This document shows positions 21,083 to 29,030 of a stretch of DNA of 64,000 nucleotides, one piece after another. Source of the DNA: Bradyrhizobium diversitatis (GTDB lineage Bacteria > Pseudomonadota > Alphaproteobacteria > Rhizobiales > Xanthobacteraceae); contig NZ_JACEGD010000011.1 in NCBI RefSeq assembly GCF_016031635.1, positions 358,582 through 422,581 of the forward strand. The letters run 5' to 3'. The notes below the pieces were generated by a model that was given only the letters and a program-made list of their open reading frames with translations, was not told where the DNA came from and searched no databases. The position numbers were made by a program, and so were the translations under genes. How positions within the stretch are numbered: position 1 is the stretch's first letter; every line of letters starts with the position of its first letter.

Positions 21083-21289
21083 GTGCTGGGCAAAACCTAT
21101 CTCACCAAGCAGGCCTCTCTCCTGCTTGAATTCGCCAGAACCACCTCGGATTCTGATCTTTCCGCCAAGCTGATCAGCAAGGCGGCCGACCTGAAGTCCC
21201 AGGCCGATCCGCTGCCCGACAAGGATCAGGATCCTAGAGCTCCCGACGTGGCATCGGACGTCGGTCCGAGCGATCCGACAGGACGTTGA
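21083..21289 (+). CDS. Small conserved hypothetical protein (68 aa)
   Basis: A GTG-initiated frame encodes 68 residues starting MLGKTYLTKQASLLLEFA and rich in Lys/Ser/Asp later, predicted soluble: an amphipathic helical first half, then a disordered acidic/proline tail. From memory, similar short proteins with the KTYLTKQA opening are common in Bradyrhizobium genomes; no function is known. A strong ribosome site is not visible. Two overlapping frames nearby are rejected as less protein-like. Confidence 0.5.
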   Translation: MLGKTYLTKQASLLLEFARTTSDSDLSAKLISKAADLKSQADPLPDKDQDPRAPDVASDVGPSDPTGR

Positions 21290-21292
21290 CCG

Positions 21293-21385
21293 ATGTTGGC
21301 CGTGGCGCTCGTCATTCTCGTCCTCGCCACGGCCATCCTCGTGCCGGTCTGTCTCGCCTTCCGGATCATGCCCCGGCGGATTTGA
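21293..21385 (+). CDS. Possible 30-residue single-pass membrane protein
   Basis: An ATG three bases after the preceding 68-residue frame opens a 30-residue peptide, MLAVALVILVLATAILVPVC then LAFRIMPRRI. It is one hydrophobic helix with a basic R/R end, the classical look of a bacterial small membrane protein. Close spacing suggests co-translation with the upstream small gene. Size makes the call tentative; a random hydrophobic frame is the alternative. Confidence 0.35.
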   Translation: MLAVALVILVLATAILVPVCLAFRIMPRRI

Positions 21386-21391
21386 GTCACC

Positions 21392-21685
21392 TCAGACGTC
21401 CGAGTGCTCGCGTTCCTGCGCGGGATGCTGGATTGTGAGAATGACGATTTCGCCAGCTTCTTCGTCCAGCCGGTAATAAGCCAGATAAGGGTACCGCCGC
21501 GTCACCAGCTTGCGTACGCCCTCGACCTTCTGTGGTCTCCCAAGCCGCGGAAAGCGAACGAGATTTTGAAGCGATTCAAGGATCGCAGCACGCACGCGTA
21601 ACGCGCCTCGCGGGCTGCGCTCTCTGACATAGTCGGCAATGCTAATCAGATCTTGGGCTGCGCGTGGTGTGAATCTGAGCTTCAT
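21392..21685 (-). CDS. ParE/RelE-superfamily toxin
   Basis: The 97-residue basic protein has the family layout: MKLRFTPRAAQDLISIADYV (N-terminal helices), an alpha-helical middle, FPRLGRPQKVEGVRKLVTRRYPYLAYYRLD and the strand EIVILTIQHPAQER. The GVRKL...YPYLAYY core and ILTIQHPAQ ending match ParE-type toxins, which act on DNA gyrase; RelE relatives instead cut mRNA, so the target is not settled. The toxin ATG overlaps the antitoxin stop as ATGA. Confidence 0.88.
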   Translation of the reverse strand: MKLRFTPRAAQDLISIADYVRERSPRGALRVRAAILESLQNLVRFPRLGRPQKVEGVRKLVTRRYPYLAYYRLDEEAGEIVILTIQHPAQEREHSDV

Positions 21686-21909
21686 CCCTCGAAGCGGCGA
21701 AACGCGGCTTCGACCTCGGTATCAGACGCAAACTGCCGGAGGTTCGCTTGTGCGAGCCCCTCAAGGACCGCCGGAAGATGGCTGGGATCGATTTCCTCGG
21801 GCTCCCCTGCGTTGCCGGTCAGAGCCAACATCGCGCGCGCGATCTCATCCTGGCTATCCGCAGGAAGCTGCCGCACGGCTTGGAGCGCCTTTTCGAGCAA
21901 TTTTGTCAT
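21682..21909 (-). CDS. Antitoxin of the ParE-type module
   Basis: The 75-residue protein (MTKLLEKALQAVRQLPADSQDEIARAML) lies immediately upstream of the toxin with a four-base overlap. The N-terminal segment LLEKALQAVRQLPADSQDEIARAM resembles antitoxins that pair with ParE-like toxins; the acidic C-terminal part (TEVEAAFRRFEG) would wrap the toxin. A separate DNA-binding fold is not obvious. The order antitoxin then toxin and coupling support a type II pair; it probably represses its own promoter upstream of 21909. Confidence 0.8.
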   Translation of the reverse strand: MTKLLEKALQAVRQLPADSQDEIARAMLALTGNAGEPEEIDPSHLPAVLEGLAQANLRQFASDTEVEAAFRRFEG

Positions 21910-22037
21910 CAGTATAAGTTAAGCCGACCTTGCGCCGAAAGGAAGTGCGTCTTCGACTGAGCGCCGCCTTTTGCGTCAGCTCCTCCGCTCGGCTAGAACC
22001 ATGCCGACCCAGTCCCGATTTGTTGCGGAGTTCGCCC

Positions 22038-23249
22038 GTGGCCCTCATGCCGGTTTCTGACGCGCTTGCCGCGGTGCTGGCGGATGCAGAGCCGCTGCCT
22101 GAAGAGATGGTCTCCCTCAATGAGGCCTACCATCGCGTGCTCGCGCACGATGTCGCGGCGCGGCGCACGCAGCCACCGCAGGCGATGTCGGCGATGGACG
22201 GCTATGCCGTGCGCGCGGCCGACGCGGCAACGATCGATTCCCGGCTGACGGTCGTCGGTGAGGTCGCGGCGGGTCGTCCGTTCGCGGGAAGGGTCGGCCC
22301 CGGCGAAGCCGTGCGGATCTTCACCGGCGGCGTCGTTCCCGACGGCGCCGATGCGGTCGTGATCCAGGAGGACACTGTCGCGGAAGGCAAGCTCGTCACG
22401 ATCAAGGAAGCCGCGATTCCCGGTCGGCACATTCGCCCCGCCGGCGTCGACTTCCGCGAGGGAGACGTGCTGCTCCGCGAGGGAAGCCGTCTCACCGAGC
22501 GCGATCTCGCGCTGGCTGCGGGAATGAATCACGCGCATCTCGCCGTCCGCCGCCGTCCGAGGGTTGCGATCCTCGCCACCGGCGACGAGCTGGTGATGCC
22601 CGGCACTACGCCCGGACACGGCCAGATCGTCTATTCCAATGGCTATGCCCTGCACGCGCTCGCCCGCAGCGAGGGCGCCGAGACCATCGACCTCGGCGTC
22701 GCCGCCGATACGCTGGAGGCCACTTCCGCCGGCATCCGTCGCGCCCGGGAGAGCGGCGCCGACATCCTGATCACGACCGGTGGTGCCTCGGTCGGCGACC
22801 ACGATCTGGTCCAGCAGGCGCTCAAGGACGAAGGCATCTCGATGGCGTTCTGGAAGATCGCGATTCGGCCCGGCAAGCCGATGATGCACGGACGGCTCGG
22901 CGCAATGCGCGTGATCGGCCTGCCCGGCAATCCCGTGTCGTCCTACGTGTGCGCCTTCCTGTTCATGGTGCCGTTGATTCGCGCCCTGTCGGGCCGTTCA
23001 GTGATCCATCATCGCCGCGAGCGCGCCGTGCTGGGCCGCGATCTCGGTGCCAATGACCAGCGCGAGGATTATCTGCGTGCGCGCCTGGAACAGCGCGACG
23101 ACGGCACGCTCGTCGCTCTTCCCGTCAGCCATCAGGACTCCTCTCTGCTTGCGAATCTCGCTGCGGCAGAGGTACTTCTCGTGCGCGCACCGTTCGCGCC
23201 GAGGGCCGAGGCCGGCACGCCTTGCGAGGTGCTGCGCCTGCCCGCCTGA
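22038..23249 (+). CDS. moeA: Molybdopterin molybdenumtransferase
   Basis: MoeA inserts molybdate into adenylated molybdopterin. The 403-residue protein from GTG 22038 (MALMPVSDALAAVLADAEPL) contains QAMSAMDGYAVRAADA, RIFTGGVVPDGADAVVIQED, ATGDELVMPGTTP, TTGGASVGDHDLVQQAL and GLPGNPVSSYVCAF, all signature segments. An ATG at 22047 is an alternative; the frame is open to 21930 but that part is not conserved. Together with moaC 8.6 kb upstream it belongs to the molybdenum cofactor pathway; the accessory block now separates the two. Confidence 0.96.
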   Translation: MALMPVSDALAAVLADAEPLPEEMVSLNEAYHRVLAHDVAARRTQPPQAMSAMDGYAVRAADAATIDSRLTVVGEVAAGRPFAGRVGPGEAVRIFTGGVVPDGADAVVIQEDTVAEGKLVTIKEAAIPGRHIRPAGVDFREGDVLLREGSRLTERDLALAAGMNHAHLAVRRRPRVAILATGDELVMPGTTPGHGQIVYSNGYALHALARSEGAETIDLGVAADTLEATSAGIRRARESGADILITTGGASVGDHDLVQQALKDEGISMAFWKIAIRPGKPMMHGRLGAMRVIGLPGNPVSSYVCAFLFMVPLIRALSGRSVIHHRRERAVLGRDLGANDQREDYLRARLEQRDDGTLVALPVSHQDSSLLANLAAAEVLLVRAPFAPRAEAGTPCEVLRLPA

Positions 23250-23310
23250 GCTGCATGGCCACACGCATCGCGCGAGCTTTGCTCTGTTCACCGTAAATTA
23301 AGCAGTTGCG

Positions 23311-23325
23311 GAACACATATCGAAC
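23311..23325 (+). promoter_or_regulatory. LexA operator (SOS box) upstream of lexA
   Basis: GAAC (23311-23314), seven bases, GAAC (23322-23325): read on the other strand this is GTTC-N7-GTTC, the established alphaproteobacterial LexA target. It lies 101 bases before the lexA start, consistent with autorepression. A second, imperfect GTTC-N7-GTTT follows at 23337-23351. Confidence 0.85.
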
Positions 23326-23425
23326 ATATAGTGTCCGTTCATGATTTGTTTCGAGGATGTAGCGGCTTATCGCTGACTTCCTCGTCTCGGACTTGAACGA
23401 CATCAACCGGGGGACTTTGGTCGAG

Positions 23426-24127
23426 ATGTTGACGCGCAAACAATACGAGCTTCTGCGATTCATCAGCGAACGTCTGAAGGAAAGCGGCGTGCCGCCGTCC
23501 TTCGACGAGATGAAGGATGCGCTCGACCTGCGCTCGAAGTCGGGCATCCATCGCCTGATCACTGCGCTCGAGGAGCGCGGCTTCATCCGCCGCCTGCCCA
23601 ACCGCGCCCGCGCCATCGAGGTGATCAAGCTGCCCGAGCTGCAGGCCGCCGCCGGCAGTCGCCGCGGCTTCACGCCGAGCGTCATCGAGGGCAATCTCGG
23701 CAAGGTGCGCGCGACCTCCAGCCCGCCTGTGGACGAGGGCGAGCGTCCCGTCGCCGTGCCCGTGATGGGCCGCATCGCGGCCGGCACGCCGATCGAGGCG
23801 TTGCAGACGCGCAGCCACACCATCAGCGTGCCGCCCGACATGCTCGGCTCGGGCGAGCACTACGCGCTCGAAGTGCGCGGCGATTCGATGGTCGAGGCCG
23901 GCATCCTTGATGGCGACATGGCGCTGATCCAGCGCAACGAGAGCGCCGATACCGGCGACATCGTGGTGGCGCTGATCGACGACGAGGAGGCCACGCTCAA
24001 GCGCTTCCGCCGCCGCGGGGCCTCGATCGCGCTCGAGCCCGCCAACGCCGCCTACGAGGTCCGCATTCTTCCGCCGAACCGCGTGAAGATTCAGGGCAAG
24101 CTGATCGGGCTTTACCGCAAGTACTGA
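23426..24127 (+). CDS. lexA: SOS repressor LexA
   Basis: The 233-residue repressor has an N-terminal winged helix-turn-helix (residues 1-70, [40 protein letters not shown]) and a C-terminal S24 autoprotease domain. The cleavage bond lies at A119-G120 in [12 protein letters not shown]; the catalytic serine is S154 in [10 protein letters not shown] and the lysine K192 in EEATLKRF. RecA filaments stimulate self-cleavage and induce DNA-repair genes. The start at 23426 matches family N-termini; 23393 is an in-frame alternative. An upstream GAAC-N7-GAAC operator indicates autoregulation. Confidence 0.97.
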   Translation: MLTRKQYELLRFISERLKESGVPPSFDEMKDALDLRSKSGIHRLITALEERGFIRRLPNRARAIEVIKLPELQAAAGSRRGFTPSVIEGNLGKVRATSSPPVDEGERPVAVPVMGRIAAGTPIEALQTRSHTISVPPDMLGSGEHYALEVRGDSMVEAGILDGDMALIQRNESADTGDIVVALIDDEEATLKRFRRRGASIALEPANAAYEVRILPPNRVKIQGKLIGLYRKY

Positions 24128-24147
24128 GCGGTCGTTCGATATCGATT

Positions 24148-24184
24148 GGAGCGGATGGCTGTCCGCTCCGGCTGGATGGTTTTT
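24148..24184 (+). terminator. rho-independent terminator after lexA
   Basis: An 8-bp stem GGAGCGGA/TCCGCTCC (24148-24155 with 24162-24169) with a six-base loop, 20 bases past the lexA stop, followed after ten bases by a run of five T. Confidence 0.65.
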
Positions 24185-24608
24185 CCGGTTCTGCTCAGAT
24201 TGTCCGGCCCCCTCTTTCGGCGCCACAACCTCGATACGACGCATCATCGCTTCGCGGCCTGAGAGTGCGAGGACACGTGATGCGCCAGACTTATCATGGA
24301 CGATGTTACGGCGCCGATCGCAGCATCGGCGATGTAAGCCGTCGCCATACAATCGCACCGCCATTCGGCAAAAGCGAGCGGCAATACCCAGGCTGGTCGG
24401 CGCCCACGAGGCGCTGACACGCGCCTTCCGAATACACAGGCGTCGGTTTTGTTCCTATCGAATCCGGGAAAGATAATGTGATCGCGGCATGCGGCGCCCA
24501 GCCGCAGATTTGCCTACAACGAAGCAGAACGTTGCGTGCTTCCACCCTGATAGAGGCCTGCGCCTCCAAAAGAGGTGCGGGTTGCTATCTTCGCATGAGG
24601 AGCACCCA
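24185..24608. other. intergenic stretch, no gene seen
   Basis: About 420 bases upstream of the small gene at 24609. Short frames exist in several phases but none has a recognisable protein, and base composition is slightly less GC-rich than the genes on either side. It presumably carries the promoter of the downstream gene. Confidence 0.5.
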
Positions 24609-25043
24609 ATGTGTGACTACAGCCTGCATGCTGTCGCGACGCGCCCCGCCGAAGTCGGCGAGACGATCGTCACGACAACCTTCCGTGGCACGTCGACGCG
24701 CGGCTTCGCCTCCGAAGCCGACCTCTCCGTCGCGGTCTGCTTGCTGCCGGGAACGGAGCTCGCTTTCGCCGACAACGTCCGTTACGACAATCGCTGGATC
24801 TGGACGCGCACCGTGAACTCCCGCGTCGGCAAGTTCGGCAAGATCGACCCGCACATTCCCGATCGCCATCATGACGCGATCGAATTCCCCGACGGCAAAT
24901 ACGTGCTGGTGACACAGCTCGTCGAAGGCCAGCGCGCGACCGTGCTGCAGCTGCCGGTGACCCAGCCGGTTGGCGAACGCGAGCACAAGCCGCAGATCGT
25001 CGCCGACACGCGGTCCACGATCACGCGCCTGCCGATCGGCTGA
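24609..25043 (+). CDS. Conserved hypothetical protein (144 aa)
   Basis: The ATG at 24609 follows GAGGAG by six bases and opens a 144-residue soluble protein beginning MCDYSLHAVATRPAEVGETI. Other segments are TSTRGFASEADLSVAVCLLPG, RYDNRWIWTRTVNSRVGKFG and HHDAIEFPDGKYVLVTQL; it looks beta-rich. I recall homologues in Bradyrhizobium annotated only as hypothetical. No catalytic motif is visible, and the cysteine near the start is conserved in my memory of the family but has no known role. The frame extends upstream to 24489, but without a ribosome site. Confidence 0.7.
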   Translation: MCDYSLHAVATRPAEVGETIVTTTFRGTSTRGFASEADLSVAVCLLPGTELAFADNVRYDNRWIWTRTVNSRVGKFGKIDPHIPDRHHDAIEFPDGKYVLVTQLVEGQRATVLQLPVTQPVGEREHKPQIVADTRSTITRLPIG

Positions 25044-25086
25044 CGTCGTCGCCCCCGGCCGATGGTCGTGGGCCAGGAATGAAATG

Positions 25087-25114
25087 CCATCGCCGGCCGA
25101 GGCCGGCGAGATGG
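25087..25114. terminator. hairpin between convergent genes
   Basis: CCATCGCCGGC and GCCGGCGAGATGG nearly pair (two-base bulge) between the 144-residue gene and the convergent comEC end. No T run follows, so termination is plausible but not shown. Confidence 0.4.
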
Positions 25115-25167
25115 TATGGTTTGCGTCCTGCGAGATCCCGTCCGACCGACCTCCCCCGCATCGCTCC

Positions 25168-27447
25168 TCAATCGTCCGCCTGCAAGTCCATCTCCGATGG
25201 CGTTGCGTCCCGGTTGCGGGGCACGGCCGTCTTCGGCGCAAGGCTGCCGTCGAAATCCCCCTCGCCGGCGCCGGCCGGCAGCCAGGGGCGGCTTGTGCCT
25301 CTCGCCCTCACCGCCCGAACCGAGAAGCCGTCACCACTCTGCGTCAGAGCCAGCGCACCCTGACTGGCGAGCCGCGGCCTGTCGACCACCATCGCCGCGC
25401 AATCGGGCGGCGTGGGCCGCGCGGTCACCACCAGCGCGGCGCGGCTGCAATCATCAGCCAGAGCGTCGATGCGCAACGCCAACGCGACAAGCCGTCCGTC
25501 CGCGAGCGGCGTCACGCAGCCGGACTCGTCACACGACACACCGTCGGCCAACGAGGCGCTGCCGGCATCGCGCGGATCGGCATCGGCGGCCAACCACTCC
25601 CTCAGCAGGAAGCCATCCTTGCTGGCGCGGATCACATGCAGCCGCCCGTCCCGGCCCCGCACGGCGACGCTCGCGCCATCCCCGGCAATCAGGATGTCGG
25701 GCTGCCGCACCGACATCGCCCAGAGGATCGCGGCAAGCAGCACCACGGCACCGGACCAGCGCAGGGGCGTGCGCAGCAGCCCCATCACGATGATCCCGAG
25801 GCTCGCCGCGATCAGCGGCGCGATCCCGAACGCGGAAATGCGGCCGACTGCGCCCGGCAGTGCCGCCACCCAGCGCGAGACCGCAACCATCCACTCGATC
25901 CCGATCCCCATCAGCCACCAGAACGCGCCGTCGAGCCCGAAAGGCGCGGCGAGCAATCCCAGCAACCCCGCCGGCATCACCAGCGCCGAGACCACCGGCA
26001 TCGCGCCGAGATTGGCGAGCACGCCGTATGGCGTCACGCGGTGGAAGTGGAAGGCGGCATAGGGCGTGGTCGCAAGCCCGGCGATCAACGAGGCCAGGAA
26101 CAGCATCGCGATCTCGCGGCCGCCCCACAGCGCGATCCGCGCCGTTGCGGAATGATCGGGCGATGCCAGCAGGTTCGGCATGCCGATCTGCACCAGCGCC
26201 ACCAGCCCGAGGGTTGCCGCAAAGGACATCTGGAAACTCGGATGAACCAGCGCCTCGGGCGCGACGGCGAGCACGATCAGCGCGGCCACCGCCAGCGTCC
26301 GGAACGTGATGGCGCGGCGATCGACCATCACGGCGATCAACACCACCGCCGTCATGAAGAACGATCTCTGCGTCGCGACCTCGGCGCCGGACAGCAGCAG
26401 GTAGAACGCAGCCGCCACCATCGCCGCGGCCGCCGACCATTTCTTGATGGCGAAGCCGGCCGCCAGCCCCGGAATCAGCGCCAGCAGCGCGCGAACCGCG
26501 AAGAAGACGACGCCGGCGACGACCGCCATGTGATAGCCGGAGATCGACAGCACATGGCCGAGCCCCGAGACGAACATCGCGTCGTTCACGGGCGCGGTGA
26601 TCGCATCGCGCCGCCCGGTGAGTAGCGCGGTCGCGATCGCGCGATTGTCGCCTTCGAGCGTCGCACGGATGCGGGCATCGATCGCATCGCGCAGGCCCTG
26701 CATGAAAGCCGCGTAGCGCAGCCGCAAGCCGACGGCATCCGGCGGCGGCGCGGCCGTGATGGCGCCCATCACGAAGCCGGAGGCGCCGATGCCCTGGAAG
26801 AACATGTCGCGCGAGAAATCGTAGCTGCCGGGGCGCACGGGCGAGATCGGCGGCAGCAGCCGCGCCTTCAATTGCACGAAGCTGCCGACCTCGGGCGCAG
26901 TGCCCTTGCGCACCGACAGGCGCACGCGCTCGAGCTTGACGTCGCTGCGCTGCGCCTCCATCGCGCTGACGCGCAGCACGAAACGATCGGTGCGCTCGCG
27001 GATGTCGCGCGCCTCCACGAAGCCCGACAGCGACACCGAATAGAGCGGCTTGGCCAGCACGGTGTGGGCGATGCGCGCCGTCTTCCAGGTCGCGACGGCA
27101 AAACCGGCCGCGACCGCCGCGATCATGATCGCCAGGGCAAACAGCCGGCTCCGTCGCAGCAGGACCGCGCCAAGCGCGAGCATGACCGCGGTCACGGCAA
27201 CGACCCACAGCACCGGCTCATGATCGGCGGCGAAGTACAGCGCGATGCCGCCACCAAAGGCGACTGGCACCCAGGGCAACAACCTCCCGGGGCCGGCCTC
27301 GGCGCGGGCCCATTCGCGCAGCGTTCCGACGATTGCCGGCCAGATGCCAAGGCCCGCCGGCGCAAAGCCGCCAGCCGGTGCGGCGCGGCCGACCGGCCAC
27401 GTCCCCGCAACTCCCTGGGAGCGCACTGGCCGGCCAGCCTCCGCCAT
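25168..27447 (-). CDS. comEC: ComEC/Rec2-family DNA-uptake channel
   Basis: The 759-residue polytopic membrane protein has an N-terminal hydrophobic part with a soluble OB-like DUF4131 segment (about residues 40-200, with LSGFVEARDIRERTDRFVLRV), the competence core (about 230-540) with the signature FVSGLGHVLSISGYHMAVVAG and LLLSGAEVATQRSFFM, and a hydrophilic C-terminal region. ComEC transports single-stranded DNA across the inner membrane during transformation. The C-terminal metallo-beta-lactamase-type domain of the longest family members is not recognised; the tail ends ...TAVPRNRDATPSEM. The mobile element begins 62 bases upstream of its start and separates it from the glnS-side genes. 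Confidence 0.9.
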   Translation of the reverse strand: MAEAGRPVRSQGVAGTWPVGRAAPAGGFAPAGLGIWPAIVGTLREWARAEAGPGRLLPWVPVAFGGGIALYFAADHEPVLWVVAVTAVMLALGAVLLRRSRLFALAIMIAAVAAGFAVATWKTARIAHTVLAKPLYSVSLSGFVEARDIRERTDRFVLRVSAMEAQRSDVKLERVRLSVRKGTAPEVGSFVQLKARLLPPISPVRPGSYDFSRDMFFQGIGASGFVMGAITAAPPPDAVGLRLRYAAFMQGLRDAIDARIRATLEGDNRAIATALLTGRRDAITAPVNDAMFVSGLGHVLSISGYHMAVVAGVVFFAVRALLALIPGLAAGFAIKKWSAAAAMVAAAFYLLLSGAEVATQRSFFMTAVVLIAVMVDRRAITFRTLAVAALIVLAVAPEALVHPSFQMSFAATLGLVALVQIGMPNLLASPDHSATARIALWGGREIAMLFLASLIAGLATTPYAAFHFHRVTPYGVLANLGAMPVVSALVMPAGLLGLLAAPFGLDGAFWWLMGIGIEWMVAVSRWVAALPGAVGRISAFGIAPLIAASLGIIVMGLLRTPLRWSGAVVLLAAILWAMSVRQPDILIAGDGASVAVRGRDGRLHVIRASKDGFLLREWLAADADPRDAGSASLADGVSCDESGCVTPLADGRLVALALRIDALADDCSRAALVVTARPTPPDCAAMVVDRPRLASQGALALTQSGDGFSVRAVRARGTSRPWLPAGAGEGDFDGSLAPKTAVPRNRDATPSEMDLQADD

Positions 27448-27501
27448 TCCCCTGCACCTTACGATACGCGACGGGTGCGGAGGCTACCGGAACGCGCGAC
27501 C

Positions 27502-27509
27502 GGGCGAAT
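27502..27509. repeat. target-site duplication, left copy (GGGCGAAT)
   Basis: The eight bases immediately outside the left terminal repeat are identical to those immediately outside the right one (31208-31215). An 8-bp duplication is the known hallmark of IS1595-family insertion, and shows the element moved as a unit. Confidence 0.93.
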
Positions 27510-27533
27510 GGGGATTATAACCTTGACAAAGCA
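27510..27533 (+). repeat. left terminal inverted repeat (24 bp)
   Basis: Begins GGGGATTATAACC and ends AAAGCA. It contains TTGACA at 27523-27528, which could serve as an inward -35 hexamer for the transposase gene. Its exact reverse complement lies at 31184-31207. Confidence 0.95.
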
Positions 27534-27573
27534 GTACTTATTGGTAGAGTGAAGCCCATAGGAGCTGCCTGCC

Positions 27574-28452
27574 ATGTCGAACCTCCAGAACCCGATCTTC
27601 ACCGATGAGACCAAGGCCCGCGAATGGCTTGAGGCTCGGGTTTGGCCGAACGGCCCGGTTTGCCCTCACTGCGGCAATGTCGATCAGGACAAGATCAAGG
27701 CACTTCAGGGCAAGGCTCACCGTCCGGGTCTGTACCAGTGTGCGGCCTGCCGCGAGCAATTCACCGTGACCGTCAAGACCGTCTTCGAGCGCTCCAAAAT
27801 CCCGCTCTCGAAGTGGCTTGCTGCGCTGTTCCTCCTGACTGCATCCAAGAAGGGCATTAGCGCCCATCAGATGCACCGCATGCTGGGCGTCAGCTACAAA
27901 TCCACTTGGTTCATGATGCATCGCCTGCGTGAGGCGCTGCGCACTGGCGGCCTGCTCCCCCCGATGGGAAGCGGCGGCAAGGCCGTTGAAGTTGACGAGA
28001 CTTTCTTCGGTCGTCTTGAAGGCCAGAAGAAGGGCAAAGCCGCATGGGCTCACAAGAATGTTGTCATGACGCTTGTGGAGCGCGGCGGCTCGGCCCGCAG
28101 CTTCCACGTTGACGGCGTCCGCACTGGCGATCTGCTGCCGATCATCCGCGAGAACCTGAGCCGCGAGGCCCAGCTCATGACGGACGAAGCCGCTTCCTAC
28201 AAGATCATTGCCGATATCGAAGGTCTGGACCATTCCAGCGTCAAGCATAGCAAGGACGAATATGTCCGCCGTGAAGGCGATAAGGTGATCTCGACCAACA
28301 CGGTCGAGGGCTACTACAGCATCTTCAAGCGCGGCATGAAGGGGGTCTATCAGCACTGCGGCGAGAAGCACCTGCACCGCTATCTGGCTGAATTCGATTT
28401 CCGTTACAGCAACCGTGTTGCGCTCGGCGTTGACGATTTACACCCGCGCTGA
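27574..28452 (+). CDS. IS1595-family transposase, probable frameshift near the C-terminus
   Basis: The 292-residue protein has an N-terminal zinc ribbon (C30-x2-C33 and C56-x2-C59) and a DDE-type catalytic core with D141 in VEVDETFFG, D204 in LMTDEAASYK and N242/E245 in TNTVEGYYSIFKRG, matching IS1595/ISXO2-like transposases. The normal family ending (...R-x-E-I-A-x-K-G-I-V-G-K-R-L-T-Y) is absent from this frame but is encoded in the next frame immediately downstream, to a stop at 28529-28531, so one extra T among 28437-28439 probably truncated the last 30 or so residues. A GGAG lies nine bases before the ATG. Confidence 0.92.
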   Translation: MSNLQNPIFTDETKAREWLEARVWPNGPVCPHCGNVDQDKIKALQGKAHRPGLYQCAACREQFTVTVKTVFERSKIPLSKWLAALFLLTASKKGISAHQMHRMLGVSYKSTWFMMHRLREALRTGGLLPPMGSGGKAVEVDETFFGRLEGQKKGKAAWAHKNVVMTLVERGGSARSFHVDGVRTGDLLPIIRENLSREAQLMTDEAASYKIIADIEGLDHSSVKHSKDEYVRREGDKVISTNTVEGYYSIFKRGMKGVYQHCGEKHLHRYLAEFDFRYSNRVALGVDDLHPR

Positions 28453-28568
28453 AATCGCGGCGAAGGGCATCGTTGGCAAGCGTCTGACCTATCGACGGCC
28501 TAACGGCAAAAAAGACGCCCCGAAAAATTAAGATGCTTGCGAGGCGCTTCGCTCGTTTGAAGGCAAAG

Positions 28569-28599
28569 AAAAAATGAGGCGCCCGACAGGGGCGCCTCA
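28569..28599 (-). terminator. strong rho-independent terminator of the passenger operon
   Basis: A perfect 10-bp stem (28575-28584 with 28590-28599, TGAGGCGCCC) with a five-base loop is followed on the minus strand by six T (A run at 28569-28574). It begins six bases after the stop of the small HTH gene and would end the passenger transcript. On the plus strand no T tract follows, so it works for the minus strand. Confidence 0.9.
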
Positions 28600-28605
28600 C
28601 GAAGT

Positions 28606-28818
28606 TTATGATGACGACGTCGGCGCCGACGGCGGCTTGTACGTCGATGGATCTACCGGAGGCACTCCCGCGTGCCTCTTGCCATTCACGGCGCGGGACA
28701 CGCTGCCTTGGTTAAGTTCCAAGAAGATTGCAGTTTTGGTTTGGCTCCAGCCATTCACCTCAACGAGATATTTGGCAAACGAAGCTTTTAGGGCAGTCAA
28801 CGGGTATTGGACGCGCAT
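28606..28818 (-). CDS. Small helix-turn-helix protein (70 aa), transposon passenger
   Basis: The 70-residue protein, MRVQYPLTALKASFAKYLVE, contains a Cro-like helix-turn-helix candidate NGWSQTKTAIFLELNQGSVS ending in RAVNGKRH, then a short Pro/Ser tail. The pattern (W-S-Q-x-x-A-x-x-L-x-x-x-x-x-x-V-S-R) fits a DNA-binding helix pair. Being last before a strong terminator, it may be the regulator of the passenger cluster or of the transposon. Only the fold is supported; the operator is unknown. Confidence 0.65.
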   Translation of the reverse strand: MRVQYPLTALKASFAKYLVEVNGWSQTKTAIFLELNQGSVSRAVNGKRHAGVPPVDPSTYKPPSAPTSSS

Positions 28819-29030
28819 GATAGGTCTCCCTAGTGGCGCATTGCTGGGAGACCTCAGTTGAAAATGGCGCCAGAGTCGCTATCTTTGCAGTGTGAGCCGC
28901 GCTCTAGCGTCACCTCAACCGAGGTCCGTTTCGGTCTGCGGTCTGGCCGGGCAAGTGTTGAAGCCACTTGACCCGGCCTATTACTGTCCCGATCTCGACC
29001 GCGATTGGACCGGGTAATTCCATCCTCCCC

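Noticed and set aside
24970..26625. 551-residue plus-strand frame opposite comEC
   Set aside because: His/Arg/Gln-rich low-complexity mirror of a membrane protein gene.
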